Assembly: GCA_036346405.1 (NCBI GenBank)
Contig: CM070548.1
Location: forward strand, 57,410,611 to 57,474,610
DNA from: Phyllostachys edulis
Taxonomy: Eukaryota > Streptophyta > Magnoliopsida > Poales > Poaceae
DNA length: 64,000 bases
Direction: 5' to 3'
Shown here in pieces: positions 23,313 through 36,109 of this stretch. Each line of letters starts with the position of its first letter. The stretch's first letter is position 1. The notes beneath the pieces are model-generated. The model did no database searches, had not been told where the DNA came from, and worked only from the letters and a program-made list of their open reading frames with translations. A program made the translations under genes and the position numbers.

Positions 23313-25480
23313 GCACAAACAAATGGCCGGACTGGCGACAGGGGAAAAAAAGAAAGCAAAGCTGGTATACGTATATAGTCTTTTATATTCTTTTATTTCC
23401 TGGTCAATGCGCAGCAACCAGGCGCCGTGGCTACAATGTCTACTTCACTCTCCCAGTCCCAGCAGACAGCAGCGGGGGAGGATCGGGTTTACCCAACGCG
23501 TGCATGCACCTGCGATGTGTGTCCCCCCTGTTCATCTCCTTCTTTGACCCCATCATGGCGTGCCTGCATGCATCCCTGTCCAGATTCCAGATTCCATGCG
23601 TCCATGTCCCCAGTTTTGGAGTGCAGTTTCCCTTGTCATTTCCTCGCGTCGACGCTGTGCTGTGCATTTCTGGGCGAACGCGTGCTGCGGCAGGTCATTA
23701 CGCGCGTGCCTAATGACATGATGATCATCTCCCGACACGGTTTAATCCAACTAAGCACGCACCTCTCCAAAGACGAAAACTGCACACGCACACGCACACG
23801 CACACTGGCCAATGACCAAGACCACACGGCACAAAAAAGGCAAAAGTGGGAGGAGAGAAGAAGGCCACAGCAAGCACCGCGGCGCGTGCGTTCGTGCAGA
23901 GACCAGTGCATGCATGCATACCTGTGCGTGCCGACTCCGATCGGCCGAATCTATAGCTGCGCGCTAGCAAACCAGCACCGCGCGTCCTGTAGCCTGTAGC
24001 GAGCACAGCTTTCTTCGTTTCGTGCCATGGCCGCGATCGCTGTCCACGCTAACGCTACGAACTCGCCGGTACAGTACCACCACTGCTTGCAGTTGCTGAG
24101 CAGCTTTCCTTTCCTTTTCTTTTTTTCTTTCTTTCTTTTTTTTTTTGCTTTTGAGGAGGGACTGGGAGGCTGCTCGATCGAGACTGCAGTGGTGTTGGAG
24201 TACTCTTTATTTACTTGAGTACTCTCGCTGCCGCTGCTGCTACGCTGCAGTGACCTGAACCGCAGCTGGGGATGGTACGGACATTGCCTGTTCCCCCACG
24301 ATCTTGGCTTCCTGCTGCGTGCCTGACCTGCCATGCATCCATACATGGCACAGCTCGCTGAGAAAAGCGAAAAGAAAAGGTACAGTACAATACAAAGTTA
24401 TTGCTGTCACTCGGTGGCCACAAGGCGAAACATCAAACCGTGTACTCGATCGCAATTGTACATGAAGTCATGCATGCACGCAGGGATCTGCATATATGTG
24501 CACACGCTGCACATAGAGAGAGAAAGAGCGAAGACATGCAATAGTTAAGAGTAATAGGATAGGGGAGCATTAGTAACTAGGGTGGCAGGTCCCTGGTAGC
24601 CTGTGGTGTCGCGCGCACACAGAGGCAGAGGTCCATCTTTGCAGTGCAGCCGCTGCTCTTCTTAAACATCGCGTCGTGGCGTCCTACGTCTTTACTATAA
24701 CGTAGCAGGGCCACGTACGACCAGCCTGCCAAAAATAAGATTACTGCACTGTCACTAATGAGATCAGATAGAGAGCGAGCGCGGCCAAGCTGGCCAACTG
24801 TACCCTGGCCCCACCCACCCCGTCGCACCGGAATTTGCTTTGTAGGCAGCTAGCCGCATAGCGACTAGCCTACCATGCTCGTGCTCGTGCTCCAGCTCCC
24901 ATCTTACCCCACCAAGAAAATCTGTTTGTTTCTTTGTTCCATTGCACGCATTATCAGGTCCATCCGTCCATGAGACCATGACTACACCGACTTTCACTCA
25001 TTCACTTCAATCATCATTCTTCTCCCTCAAAAAAATAAAAAGTAAAAATAAAAATTGGAGGTGTCTACCTGGCATGTAAGTGTTTTATCGTTAAGAGGTA
25101 CTTAATTTTCATTGGATCTAGATCCAAATGATCTTAACCCTCTACTCGAACCATATAAATCTCATCCCGAAAAACCTAGCTACCACGCCACCCCACCGTC
25201 GTCGCCATCCTCAGGGCCGACGCTGCCAATTGGCCAACACCTCCCTCCGTCGTTGCCTTCTCCCACTGCAGCTGCTGGTGTCGCCCACCTCCTTTTGCCA
25301 CCTCCCAGTTGTCGCACCTACCTTCTTTCCTGTCTCCGACGGCTCACGGCCGTTGGATCCGTCGTCCCCACTGCCTCCAACCGCCAAATCCGTCGACCCC
25401 CGTTGTGGAACCATCCATCATCGCCACCCACCGCCCACCTCTGTACCTACGACCAATGGCGCCTCCGCTGCCTCGCCGCC
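23313..25480. other. Low-copy-looking non-coding region
   Basis: Mixed composition with many short palindromic phrases (TGCATGCA, CGATCGATCG). There are no ORFs with recognisable domains on either strand and no clear terminal repeats. It may be intergenic or the upstream region of a gene outside what I can recognise. Confidence 0.4.
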
Positions 25481-25481
25481 C

Positions 25482-25660
25482 CACCATCCACCACTGGCCC
25501 GCCCTCACCCCTACTCCCTCTATATCCTGAGCACCGGTGAACTTAAACCCTAAATCAGATGAACCCAAACCACCGTCCACCACTGGTCCGCCCTCACCCC
25601 TACTCCCTCTATACCCTGGGCACCGGTGAACCTAAACCCTAAATCAGATGAACCCAAACC
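25482..25660. repeat. 89-bp tandem duplication
   Basis: Two copies of an 89-bp unit containing GCCCTCACCCCTACTCCCTC and AAACCCTAAATCAGATGAAC, with only a few differences (25482-25570 and 25571-25660). Confidence 0.9.
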
Positions 25661-26868
25661 CTGACTCACCAGAGAGCCGCCATCGCTGGAGGAGACGAAG
25701 GTAAAGCAAGAATCCTGGTGTAGATCAAAACGTGAGAAATTTGGGTACTCTCGACCCCTAAAAACACATACCTGTTAGCAATCTTCAAAAAAAAAACATC
25801 ACACACATGTTTCGCTACAAATCTCCATGATAAGGCACAAACAGAGCGAGAAGACATGTGTGCGCCTTTGGCCGACACGCCAGTGGTCGTGGGCAAGGAC
25901 ATCATACATTCATTCACTCAAAACCGTCCTGCACTGCGCAGCACACTGTGCAGTGTCGATGTTGGCATCGATCGCATCTTGTGTGTTCCTGTGTCCACTG
26001 TGCCTAGCTGCACGGCCAGTTACTTAATTACAAACCGGGGCCCAACCAAGGCATGCAGGCAAGGCAAGCGATCGATCGAGATCGTTCATGGGCACTGGCT
26101 GGACCGGCACGGCACAGGCACTGCACTTCACTGTGTTATAGCTAGCTGTGATCCCGTCTCACGGTGACATAGCAATGCCTGCATGGTCCCCGCCCGGCTG
26201 GCCGAGGTACGCGCAACAATGCCGGCCCGTCTGTAGCGGATGGATCGACGGATCCGTCTCCGTCGGTCGGAATCCTGCCGCGCGCGATGCGTCGATCGGA
26301 TCGCCCATCACGACCCATCCCGTCGTACAGGCAGTAGCAAGTAAGGCGAAAGCAACAGCTCGATCGAACTTGGAGAAAAGTATTTGGCTAGAATCTTGGC
26401 TCTGAATTAAAAAAAAAAAGAGAGAGGATTGCACGCAAAATGTCCGGTAACGTACGTACGTTGACCCTACGCACTGTGCGTTGCACGTTCGCCGTCACCG
26501 TCTCGCGCGTGTGGTACGTACGTACATACCGACGGATCTTGGATGGGGCTCGATGTCGATCGATAGCATGCTAGGTAGGACCGTAGGAGCCCGTCGGGGA
26601 ACACAATACTAGCTAAGAAGAACAGGGCTAGCTTGCACGTTCGTGGCGTTGCTCTTAGCTGCACGTACTGTGCGCGGCAGGAGTACACTTCAATTCGTGC
26701 CCTGTCTCTCGTGGCCGTAGGTGCTCCACCCGTCTATGTGATTTCCGAGGCTGGGGCCATGCATGTACGAGCGGTGCTTGTACAGGTGTCGTAGTGCCAT
26801 ACGGTCATGTGGTTCGTGGACATATCTTTGGTGGTGTGCATGCACTGTAAGCTGGACATGTTCATTTA

Positions 26869-27094
26869 GGGCATGTTTAGTTGATACATAACTTTGCAAT
26901 AACTAATCTTAGCTAAATGTGGTATGTAGTCATACTTTTTGTGGCACCAAAAATCACGCAAAAAAAAAGAGTCTGGCATGTTCTAAGAAAAAGTGACAAG
27001 CCTCAACTGTGACAATGAATCAAATACCCGTCTAAGAAGACGTGACATACCTAAAGTTCAGCGTGGCAATATTAGGCTTCAAACCAAACACCTC
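26869..27094. mobile_element. Degenerate Tourist-like MITE
   Basis: The left end GGGCATGTTTAGTTGATAC and right end GCTTCAAACCAAACACCTC are imperfect inverted repeats of the grass Tourist type (G..TGTTTGGTT...AACCAAACA..C). TTA precedes the left end. The right target copy is unclear and the inverted match is only moderate. Confidence 0.5.
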
Positions 27095-28458
27095 TTGGAA
27101 CGACGACAGATGATATTATTCATTCGATTTATGAATCACGCGCGACTAGTTCTCTAGTTCTTCTACGACTTTGCCTCCAGAGACTTTGATATGCTACGTA
27201 GCATATGATTATCAACGTAGCATATGATTATCGGCGCACAAAGCATTTGACCCGGGGGAAAATGGATCAGATTATTGAGCTGAGCAAAACAAGCAAGCCG
27301 CCTATATGGATAGTCATAGTCGTAGGATAATGTTAGGCATACGCATGATTGCCACTTAACTAGTCAGTCTACTGTGAATCGTGCGGAGGCACGTCACTTC
27401 GTGCGCTCGCGCGCGCGATGGATGGATCTGTCACACCAGTTCCACTATTTATAAACAGAAAGACGAATCCGAGACGGGGGAGCCGTACTCTATATTTGAT
27501 CACAAGCCTTGTCGCTTTGCGCGCGTCACAATCCACATGCAACTAGAGGAGCAGCTTAAAATTAGATCACCGGTTGTGTTGTAGAAAAAAAAAAGAGAAC
27601 AGATTACCAGTTACTTCAAATACCTCTGACGAGGTGCTTGCATTAATTGCATTGATGCATGGTATTTTGGTACGTTCTGGTTGATGTGAGTACATTCATC
27701 TCCCTCCTGAAGCAGCCGTTCAAAAGTAGTTGCACATCATCAACGAGCTAGCGGTGCTTAATTGCATTAGCACTCGATCGGATGCATGACACGCACGGAC
27801 TGTGAATTAGGGCAGTGTAAACAGGGCGATCACGCTGTTCCAGTTGAGAGGTTTCTAACGCGCGCGTCCGGAGAGCAAGGTAAATGGAAAATAAAACGAG
27901 GCTGAAAAGCAAGCAGCAGCAGGAGGCTAGGCGCGCGCTGATGGACGCGAGCGGCATGGTGCTCCGTGCCAATCGATGGTCCAGGGAGCCCGGCCGCGGG
28001 CCGCGGCTGTGGCGCAGGTACATGTGTACGTGTGACCTCAGAGTGGAGGGGGCAAGGACAAGCCGCATGAGGTCATTGTAACTGTTACCGCACGTCGCTC
28101 CATCTTACCGCGTCGCTGCCTCTGCCTCTTGGTGTTTTTGTTTGTCTTCGTGTTAGGACGCCAGGCGCGAATTAAAAGTGGGTCACTGCATAGCAGTAAC
28201 GTACAGTACAGGACGTATTACATGCAGGCTAATGGTAACGGTGAAACGTTACATGCATGAAAGAAGACTACACGCATGCAGCCTAAATGTTACCTCGGTG
28301 AGTGAATCCGCACACTAGCTTGGCGTGGAGTAGTAATTGAGGACCATTGATTATGACAGAATTTCTGTGCCTGATAGGACTAGATTGTACAAGCACGAAG
28401 CTCTTTTAGCTATTGCGTCCTGCACCACCTGCAGTATATATGCCGATCACAACTCATT

Positions 28459-28526
28459 ACTTGCTCGATCTGTGCCTCCGTGCAGCGCTCTGGGGGGGGA
28501 CGCACAGAGACACAGATCGAGCAAGT
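28459..28526. repeat. Perfect 16-bp inverted repeat (hairpin)
   Basis: ACTTGCTCGATCTGTG (28459-28474) and CACAGATCGAGCAAGT (28511-28526) can pair fully, leaving a loop of about 36 bases that includes a G-run. No coding sequence overlaps. Confidence 0.85.
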
Positions 28527-28564
28527 GCAATCGCTCGCCACTGCACGCACTGACCCAACGACTA

Positions 28565-28702
28565 TACACTATGATATATATGCCATACCATACAGCAATT
28601 GACTGTCACTTGAAATTTGTCACAGGAAAGGAATACACTATGATATATATGCCATACCATACAGCAATTGACTGTCACTTGAAATTTGTCACAGGAAAGG
28701 AA
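28565..28702. repeat. Perfect 69-bp tandem duplication
   Basis: The unit starting TACACTATGATATATATGCC and ending CACAGGAAAGGAA occurs twice with no differences seen (28565-28633 and 28634-28702). The lack of divergence suggests a recent event. Confidence 0.95.
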
Positions 28703-30500
28703 ACCAGCTGCGCTGTTCGGAGTTGAATACTCCTAGAATACGTGTACACATACGTGTACCGCGTCTCTAAATTAGAGCGGGGTACTGAACTACTGGCGTG
28801 TTACATGCTCAGAGCACTCATGGCGGTCAACACTGAATACAGCACGCGGTTCTTGTGAAGAAGAAGATAGACCAAAGGAGGAAGTAGCGCACGGGCCCAG
28901 CTGTCGGTGGAAGGAATTCAGAGTTGCGTGGGCGCTGCGTTGAGATTGGCTGCGTCCAGGGTTCAGACGAGTGAGCCGGGTGTATAAGCCAACGGCCCCA
29001 CCCGTCGGTGTAACTCATAGTTGATTTATACGTCCTATGGCAAAACTGGGAAGGCAAAAAATGACAAAGTGTTTAACCCTCCTCATCTCGTTCTTCTTGT
29101 TCTTCTTGTGCTTCTGCGAACTTCTCTGTGTCTCATCCCTATTCTGATCTGCAAACGAGAGAACTCAGATATCTACCGATCGTAATGCTCCGATTGCTAG
29201 TCGAATCTTCATCGCTGCACCAGGACATTACATGGCGCTGGTGCGAGTGTGACCCTGCAGTACGAAAGATCACATAATGTAGCGGAACAGGCACGCAGAC
29301 AGGGCTGATTAAATCGTCGCCGCTATACTGCTGCTAAAACTTTTGTTTAGGCGTCCCATTAAACGAGATTAGATCCGGTTGTGCAGGGCAACACGTCAGG
29401 TACCAGTGCTGGATCCGCGCGAATAGTTAACGCGTCCCATGCACAGTATGGAGCAGGTTTACCAGTACGGTCTACATGGTGGGCGCCTGCCGTTGCATTG
29501 CACGCACCCGGGAACGCTCGGTTTTGCGCAAATAAATTCACCGTTAATTCATTAATCCTGCGCTAAACGAAACGTACGGCGCCGTGGCCAGCTGTGCCTG
29601 TGACCGTGAGGTGGTGTACGACGCCTCACTGCTCGTATCTCGTGTTTTTTCGTTTTCGTTTCAAATGAATTTAAAAGGTCGAATTGATGCTTCTCATCAA
29701 ATAGAAAAGATTCATATTCATGGGTCTAACGTTTCCAATGGAACTCGTAGAAAATTATGATGTTCCAGTAGTAGTACGGGAAAACAAAAACAACAAAAGA
29801 CAGGCTTACCTGCGCCATAGAGTATGTACAATGCACATTAGCAGGTGCTTAGCAAAAGAAAAACTGATTTTTCTTGCCACACATGATATATAAGTTGCTT
29901 ATTCTCGTAGTATTGATATTTAATTAGACATCGGTGCTTAACAAGTGTTTATGTATATAACTATATCTAATTAATAGATAATACAACATCTAAAAACCTA
30001 TAAAAAAGTTGCTTGCATCGGAGGGAATGATATAAACATTTTGCATTGTATATGTCCTACTGAGTTGTGCAGCGTATGGGGCTTGGTCTACCAAAACTGT
30101 TGGATTTCGGAGAAAACTCACATGAGAAGAAAAAACGGAGCAAATAAAAGTGTAAACCTAAAACATCAACTTCAGAGTTCAGACAGGCGAGTGGGCCCGG
30201 TCCTCCTCCCGAATCCCCCGTCTCCTCTCCTCCCCGTCGCTGCGGCGGAAAGACCCGACGAATATAGTAAACGATAAAATTATTAAAGCGGGGAAAGAGA
30301 AAAGACGGAAAAGGCAGGCGGGGGCGGGGGCATCCATCCAATCCACCCACGCATCAGTTGCTTGCTCGCCTGTTTTGTTTGTCCACTACCCCCACCCACA
30401 TACTCCCACCTCGTCAAGATAAACAGCCTCTGTCCCCTTTTATGGCCACCCCCGCCCCACACCAGCGTGTCTTTTCCTCGCACTTACCGCTAACCCCAAC
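28703..30500. other. Upstream region of the RING ligase gene
   Basis: There are no supported ORFs. The region includes AT-rich stretches (29660-30020) and a C-rich segment (30190-30480) leading into the likely core promoter. It may hold regulatory sites, but none could be assigned from sequence alone. Confidence 0.4.
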
Positions 30501-30508
30501 GCTCTGCC

Positions 30509-30518
30509 GTATATAACC
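30509..30518 (+). promoter_or_regulatory. Candidate TATA box of the RING ligase gene
   Basis: GTATATAACC lies about 205 bp upstream of the ATG at 30722, in a pyrimidine-rich plant-type 5' region. A transcript start about 30 bp downstream would give a 5' UTR of roughly 180 bases. Confidence 0.5.
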
Positions 30519-30721
30519 TCCTCCTTCCGTGCCGTTCTCCCACCCACCCCCCACGACGCGTACATGTGCGATGTGCAAGTGCGGCGTGAAAAAACAACCT
30601 CCTCCCGTCCGTCCGTTCCATCACTGCAGCAACAAGGCACAACGCCATCCTTGCCTCCTCCCCTTGCTTGAGAGGTGGTGTGGTGGTACTTGTGAAAGGG
30701 GGAGGGCGGTGTTAGTTGTTG

Positions 30722-32000
30722 ATGGCCGTGCAGGCGCAGTACCTCGCCCACGCCTTCCCCCATGACCCCCGCGCCATCAGGTCCGTCTCTCCATCCGTGC
30801 CGCGTGCATGCGTGCGGTTCCTGCGGATGCATGCGTTGCGTCCGACTCTCTCTCTCTCACTCATGCGCCTCGCGCTCCTCTCCTTCCTCCACCCCTGGCC
30901 TATTTATCTCTATCCGTTCGAGAAGAACCTCCTGGCCTTGTTACGATTGATTCATCCCTCGTGTGTGTTGTCGTCTCACAGGCCGTCTCTGGACAACGCG
31001 TCGGTGTTCCTGGACGAGCCAGGCGGCCTCGCGGCCGCGGTGCAGCAGCAGGTGGCGGCGGCGGTGGGCAACACGGTGTTCAGCGACCCGCGCAGCGAGC
31101 TCACCTGCAACCACCAACAACACCACAACAACAACGATAGCGGTTGCTTCGTGCCGAGGAAGCGCGTGCGGGTGGGCGGCGACGACGACGGGGCGGAGGC
31201 GGGTTTGATCATGGAAGGGCACCGCGCGCTGCTGCCACCGGTGCCGCAGACGTTCGGTATCGTACAGCAGAGCAGCAGGGTCGGGGGCTCCGGCGCGCCG
31301 TCCACCAGCGGCCGCCCTGCCAGCGCCGCGCCCGTCTCGCACGGCCTCCTGTCGCATCTCTACCGCCAGAACGTCGAGATCGACGCGCTCGTCCGCTTCG
31401 AGGTGCGTATATCTCAAGGCAAAGGGGGGACACTCTGTTTGATCAGGTCTTGAAAGGGTGCTTGATTCGGTGCGTGGATCATTTGTGCAGAATGAGAGGC
31501 TGCGGGCGGGGCTGGAGGAAGCGCGGCGCCGGCACGTGCGGGCAGTGGTGTCAGCAGTGGAGCGCGCGGCCTCGCCGCGGCTGCGTGCCGCGGAGGCCGA
31601 GCTGGAGCGCGCGCTGGGGCGCAACGCGGAGCTCGACGAGAAGCTCCTGCAGATGGGCGCGGAGGGGCAGGCCTGGATGGGCATCGCCAAGAGCCACGAG
31701 GCCGTGGCCGCGGGCCTCCGCGCCACGCTCGACCAGCTCCTGCAGTCTCCCTGCGCCGTCGAGGGCGAGGGCGACGCCGAAGACGCGCAGTCGTGCTGCT
31801 TCGTGCAAGCGGAACCGGCGCACGGATGCGCGGTGTCCAGCGGTTGGAAAGCGTGCAAGGCGTGCGGCGAGGCGGACGCGTGCGTGTTGCTGCTGCCGTG
31901 CCGGCACCTGTGCCTGTGCCGCGGCTGCGAGGCGGCCGCCAACACCTGCCCCGTGTGCGCGGCCACCAAAAACGCCTCGCTCCATGTCCTCCTCCCCTGA
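30722..32000 (+). CDS. BOI-related (SBP1-type) RING E3 ubiquitin ligase, three exons
   Basis: Exons 30722-30780, 30982-31402 and 31491-32000, with GT-AG introns of 201 and 88 bp, give 329 residues with no break. The start MAVQAQYLAHAF is typical of the family. Residues 20-160 are low-complexity with a basic patch (VPRKRVRV). Residues 161 to about 240 form a coiled coil rich in E, A and R. WMGIAKSHEA falls in the region called WRD in BOI proteins. The C-terminal RING (about 282-316) has CKAC, LPCRHLCLC, a further RGC and CPVC. Such proteins ubiquitinate partners; Arabidopsis BOI/BRG proteins act on DELLA and defence/cell-death pathways (known), so a similar role here is inferred. Length matches the family. 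This is the only intact gene in the window; codon third positions are very GC-rich, as in many grass genes. Confidence 0.93.
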
Positions 32001-32690
32001 CCTGACGCGGCAGGCTAACGTGTCTGCTCGACTGGTCGTGCATTCCAAGGTCGTGAACACAAAAAAAAAGAGTTGCTCTTTTTTCTCGTGTGTTTTAGAA
32101 CTTCAGACCACAATCTGGGCTTGTTTTAATGGGTTGTCTACGAAGAGACTCAATATGGGCTATATGGGCTTCTTATGTGGCATTGCATTGGTGGAGTTGA
32201 AACTTGAAACGGTAAATATATTTTAGATTTGTCTTGGGCACTGCAATTTGTTCATCTGTGTCTTCTGTTTGGATTTTTCTCTACTTCAATACTTCCCGTT
32301 AACCACGCTGGCGGAATGCATTTTAGTTCGCTTAAAATCGCATCGCGACTAGTAATAATATCATTCGTAAAATGCAATACTCGCTTGCATTAAGGACCGT
32401 TAGTTGAACATACAAACTTTTCTGAAACGAGCACGTACCTATCATCAAACTAACTCCTCTTTTCTCCTGTCTTTTTGGGTTGGCAAAATTTTTGTGTAAT
32501 TAGCTGGCAAACAGCTAAAAATGTGGCTTTGTCAGAAGACAAACTTTATGTCTTTAGCTGGCGAACACCTAAAAACGTGGTTTTGACAAAAGACATTTAA
32601 ATTTTGTGAATATTGGCTCTTAGACACTAAGTTGAGTATTATATTATTATCTGTTGTTTCGGAGAAAAAAAACTACAAAATGACTTATTC
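32001..32690. other. 3' flank of the RING ligase gene
   Basis: The 3' UTR probably covers the first 200-350 bases. I see no perfect AATAAA; AATAATATC at about 32355 is a weak alternative. The downstream sequence carries two imperfect copies of a phrase around AGCTGGC(A/G)AACA..TAAAAA (about 32502-32525 and 32558-32580). Confidence 0.4.
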
Positions 32691-32785
32691 CTTCCCTCTA
32701 TGACGAGTGGGGCCCACGGTTCGTGAAACAAAGAAAGAAGAATCCCTCTATTACAAGGGGGCTCATCGGTCAATGAAACAGAGAA

Positions 32786-32960
32786 AGAAGAGAGAGAAAA
32801 TAGAAGATTCCCATGGAGGCGACGGGTGCCATCGAGCAGTACTGAGAGAGAAAATAGAAGATTCCCATGGAGGCGACGGGTGCCGTCGAGCAGTACCGAG
32901 AGAGAGAAAAAAAGAAGATTCCCATGGAGGCGACGAGTGCTGTCGAGCGGTGGCGCGGGA
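32786..32960. repeat. Three tandem copies of a ~57-bp unit
   Basis: Each unit contains AGAAGATTCCCATGGAGGCG followed by a CGAGCAGTAC/CGAGCGGTGG-type end. The units lie in a purine-rich non-coding block (32700-33350), whose ORFs in both strands are low-complexity. Confidence 0.85.
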
Positions 32961-33584
32961 GTCACATGCGATGGCCAAAATGGGTTTGAGGGGTCCCAAA
33001 GAGGTGACTAGGAGGCGGTGTTGGCGAGGGCACACTGCAGTGGCGACGCTTAGCAATGAGCCATGGCAAGCCGAGACACGTCAACAATGGCCAGTGGTGA
33101 GGCGAAGGAGGTAGCGGTCGTGGCGATGGAGCGAAGAAGAGGAAGCAGCGGCCATGGCAATGGGGGAGCTGGAGGAGGCGGTGACCATGGCGATGGGGGA
33201 GTCAGAGGAGGCGGCGGTCGTGGCGAAGGGGGAGCCGGCTCAAAGAGGTGGAGCCCGTGGCGAGGGGGAGGCAATGCGAAGAGGGGCAGCCGATGGTGGC
33301 AGCGGCCTGAGGAAGAGGAGAATAGGAAGGAGACCGAAGGGCAAAATGGATATTTCGTGTGCTTTCTCTCTCTTCTTCCACCCAAAAATCATATAATAAT
33401 CGTCTCGGTGTCATGCATCTAATATCCACAAAATTTGAGTGTTTTCTAGCGAAGCCATGTTTTTTGAGTTGTGCGCCAGCCAAGGACCCAAAAGTTGAAT
33501 GCCATGTAGCCAATTTTGCATTTAGGAATGACTACTTTTTTCCGTGGGCAAACTACTAGCAGGGCCTTCAGTTAGAAAAGTGAG

Positions 33585-33822
33585 TACTCCCTCCAGTCAC
33601 AAATAATGTCACTTTGGAAATTGACACGGTCACTAAAACGTAACATTCACCACTAATTTCTATTATAATATATTTATAACACCAAATAAAATTATAATAA
33701 TTCGAACATATTTGTTGAGACAAATCTATACAGATGATTTTTACGTATCAAATCTAAATATTTTAAAATATATCGAAAGCTAAAGTTTGATCTCACGAAT
33801 CCCAAAATGACAGTGACGTACA
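33585..33822. mobile_element. Truncated Stowaway-like MITE
   Basis: TA then CTCCCTCCAGTCAC starts the element, the usual Stowaway/Mariner grass end. Internal AATATTTTAAAATATATC and TTGAGACAAATCTATAC are common in such elements. The right end keeps AAAATGACAGTGACGTA, partly complementary to the left, but the final GGAGGGAG is missing. Confidence 0.5.
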
Positions 33823-34061
33823 ATTTTAGATCGCAAGATTAAAGAGTGCATGATCAGTTTCAGATTATATTGATGATCGATTACCACTAGTGGGATCAGA
33901 GGGCGCATTAGAAAATGACATTTTTTTCTGAGCTATACAAGAAGCACTGTAAATCCAAGTCTAGTCCACAATTAATAGACCATAGAAAACAAACTAATTG
34001 CACGAGTTTGTTGGCTTTGGTAGACATAGTACGGTGTATAGTACAGAAAACTTGGTGTTTT

Positions 34062-34192
34062 CTGGGCATCTGTTCGAGAGTACTTATATACTTGTGGCTG
34101 AGAGCGCAGTTGTGCATAATCGGTTTCTGTGCATCTGTTCGAGAAGTACATTTATACTTGTGGCTGAGAGCGCAGTTGTGCATAATCGATGC
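34062..34192. repeat. ~65-bp tandem duplication
   Basis: CATCTGTTCGAGA...ACTTGTGGCTGAGAGCGCAG and TTGTGCATAATCG occur twice, about 65 bp apart, with small indels. Confidence 0.85.
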
Positions 34193-35499
34193 AGGCTAGC
34201 TGGTTCGCACAGATAATTTCTGGCTGTAAAACTTGTTTTAAAAGAGAATCGAAATCCGTCTATAATTCTAAAACTGCCCGTACGGTTTCTTCAGATTTGA
34301 GTCTGAGCAACTGGGACGACATACTATCTGATCAATATGAGTCCGAATGTTGACGCACGACGTGCCTGTCGATCTAGCGAAAAAAGCACAGTAAATTTTT
34401 CACTTTACACCGTGTAATTTTATCATAGTTTTATGTTACACCATTCTAAATAAATATTTGGTCACCGCCGTTATTACTATGGTCACTGCCAGTGATGCTC
34501 CAACTATTCTTCTTCGCTTTTGACCTATTTTCTAGCTGCATCTACTTTCCCTCTGCATCTTGTGCCTCGCTGACGCCTTTTATGTCACCGAGCACCGAAG
34601 AAGGCAATCAAATACTTACTCTGGTGCAAAGTGCAACACATGATAGAAAGATATTATGTAAAATAAAAAGATTTGTTAAAGGTGATACCAAGTAAAATCA
34701 TAGCAAGATTACATAATCCACAAGAAAATTTATTCAGAAAGCAGGCACAAGTTGCCCGTACTGGTTGGATGGATGAGTTGTTGTACCGTGAGACTGAGAT
34801 CTGCCACTGTTCAAGATCGCGCATAAATGTCCCCGGGTAGTACGCTGGTACCGACGCTGTCTACAAACTAATAGTACGGCTTGCTCTCCTTCGTTTCGGC
34901 TTTATTAACGTCGATCACTCGAGTACTCGATCTCGCGTGGCTCCCGCTTTAATCGTGGTTTACTTACTTGACGGCCTACTCACTCCGACCTGCAGGTCCA
35001 CCACAACTCGTTTTAATCGTGGTTTACTTACAAGTAGTGCCCGTACTGGTGCGCACATCTACTACTACTCGTTGCGCCGCAGAATCATCCCACTCGGTGA
35101 GGGAATTATTTGTTGTCCTTTCCAGGTAACTTCGTTAGGATAGCCCGTGAGTTTTGGGGAAAATGGCTCATGCACTGATAACAACTTTGCACTAACTTGT
35201 TTCTCAGACACACGGTTCTACTTTTGATCCACACCGTACCCACTCAGGCCATCTTACTATAGACTCACCGGTCATGTACTCATGTGCGGTGGTGGTCGCG
35301 CACATCGATCACCACTTCGTTTCGTAGTCTGCTGCTACTCTGCTTTGCATCGCTGTGATGTGTGAGTGTGACACCGTATGAAAACAACAGCGACTACGAC
35401 GAAATCAATTCACTACCGGAGTAGTAGTACTATTATGCACTATAGTATCAAATTTTCGTCACCTATTTACAGGTTTGACCGGATGCTTTTTTTTTTAAA

Positions 35500-36100
35500 A
35501 AAAAAAATAGCCTCTGTTCGCACGACAATCGTGCGGCATCCCTTTCCCGGCCACCACGGTGCCGCTGCCGTATGGCCGCCGTGGGGCAACGCGTCACCAT
35601 TTACCACGTGTTTTTTTAAAAAATATTTAAAAATATTTTTTGTATGAATTTTTAAATATAGTAAATGAGCTCCAAAATTATAATTTTTTTTGGTGGAGCC
35701 GTCTGACACAGTGTAGTTGTTTGTGTAATGTTTTTAAAATTTTATCCATTCTGAATTTTTCTCAAAAATTTCTACAAACAGTATACTTAAATAACTTTTT
35801 GAGAAAAATTCAGAACAGATAAAATTTTAAAAAAATTACACAAGTGATTACATTGTGTTAGGAGGCTCTACAAGCAATTTCATAATTTTTGAAGCTTATT
35901 TGCTATATTTAAAAATTCATACAAAAAATATATTTAAATGATTTTTTAAAAAAAAAAGAAAAAAAAACTGCTACAGTGTTGTGCCGTGCGGTAACGGCTG
36001 CCGCATGGCGGCCGTACGGCAACGCCACGTGACGCCCGAGGAAGGGCTGCCGTACGGCGACCGTGCGGTATACGGCTATTTTTACAAAAAAAAAAAAAGA
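35500..36100. mobile_element. Long foldback element (~600 bp)
   Basis: Nearly the whole segment is an inverted repeat with its axis near 35790. AATAGCC...GCCGCCGTGGGGCAACG on the left is mirrored by CGTACGGCAACGCC...GGCTATTTTTAC on the right, and GAATTTTTCTCAAAAA is mirrored by TTTTTGAGAAAAATTC at the centre. It is flanked by poly(A)/poly(T). There is no coding capacity, and I found no convincing target duplication. Confidence 0.8.
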
Positions 36101-36109
36101 GACGACTAG

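Noticed and set aside
24005..24025. CACAGCTTTCTTC resembling part of miR396
   Set aside because: The match is only about 13 bases and no pairing arm was seen nearby.
25112..25583. Overlapping Pro/Ser-rich ORFs in several frames
   Set aside because: All frames of both strands are open because of C-rich composition and a tandem duplication; no domain was recognised.
30941..31969. A 342-residue minus-strand ORF and a 360-residue plus-strand ORF (31144-32226)
   Set aside because: Both are GC-rich shadow frames of the RING ligase exons; they ignore its clear splice sites and carry no domain.
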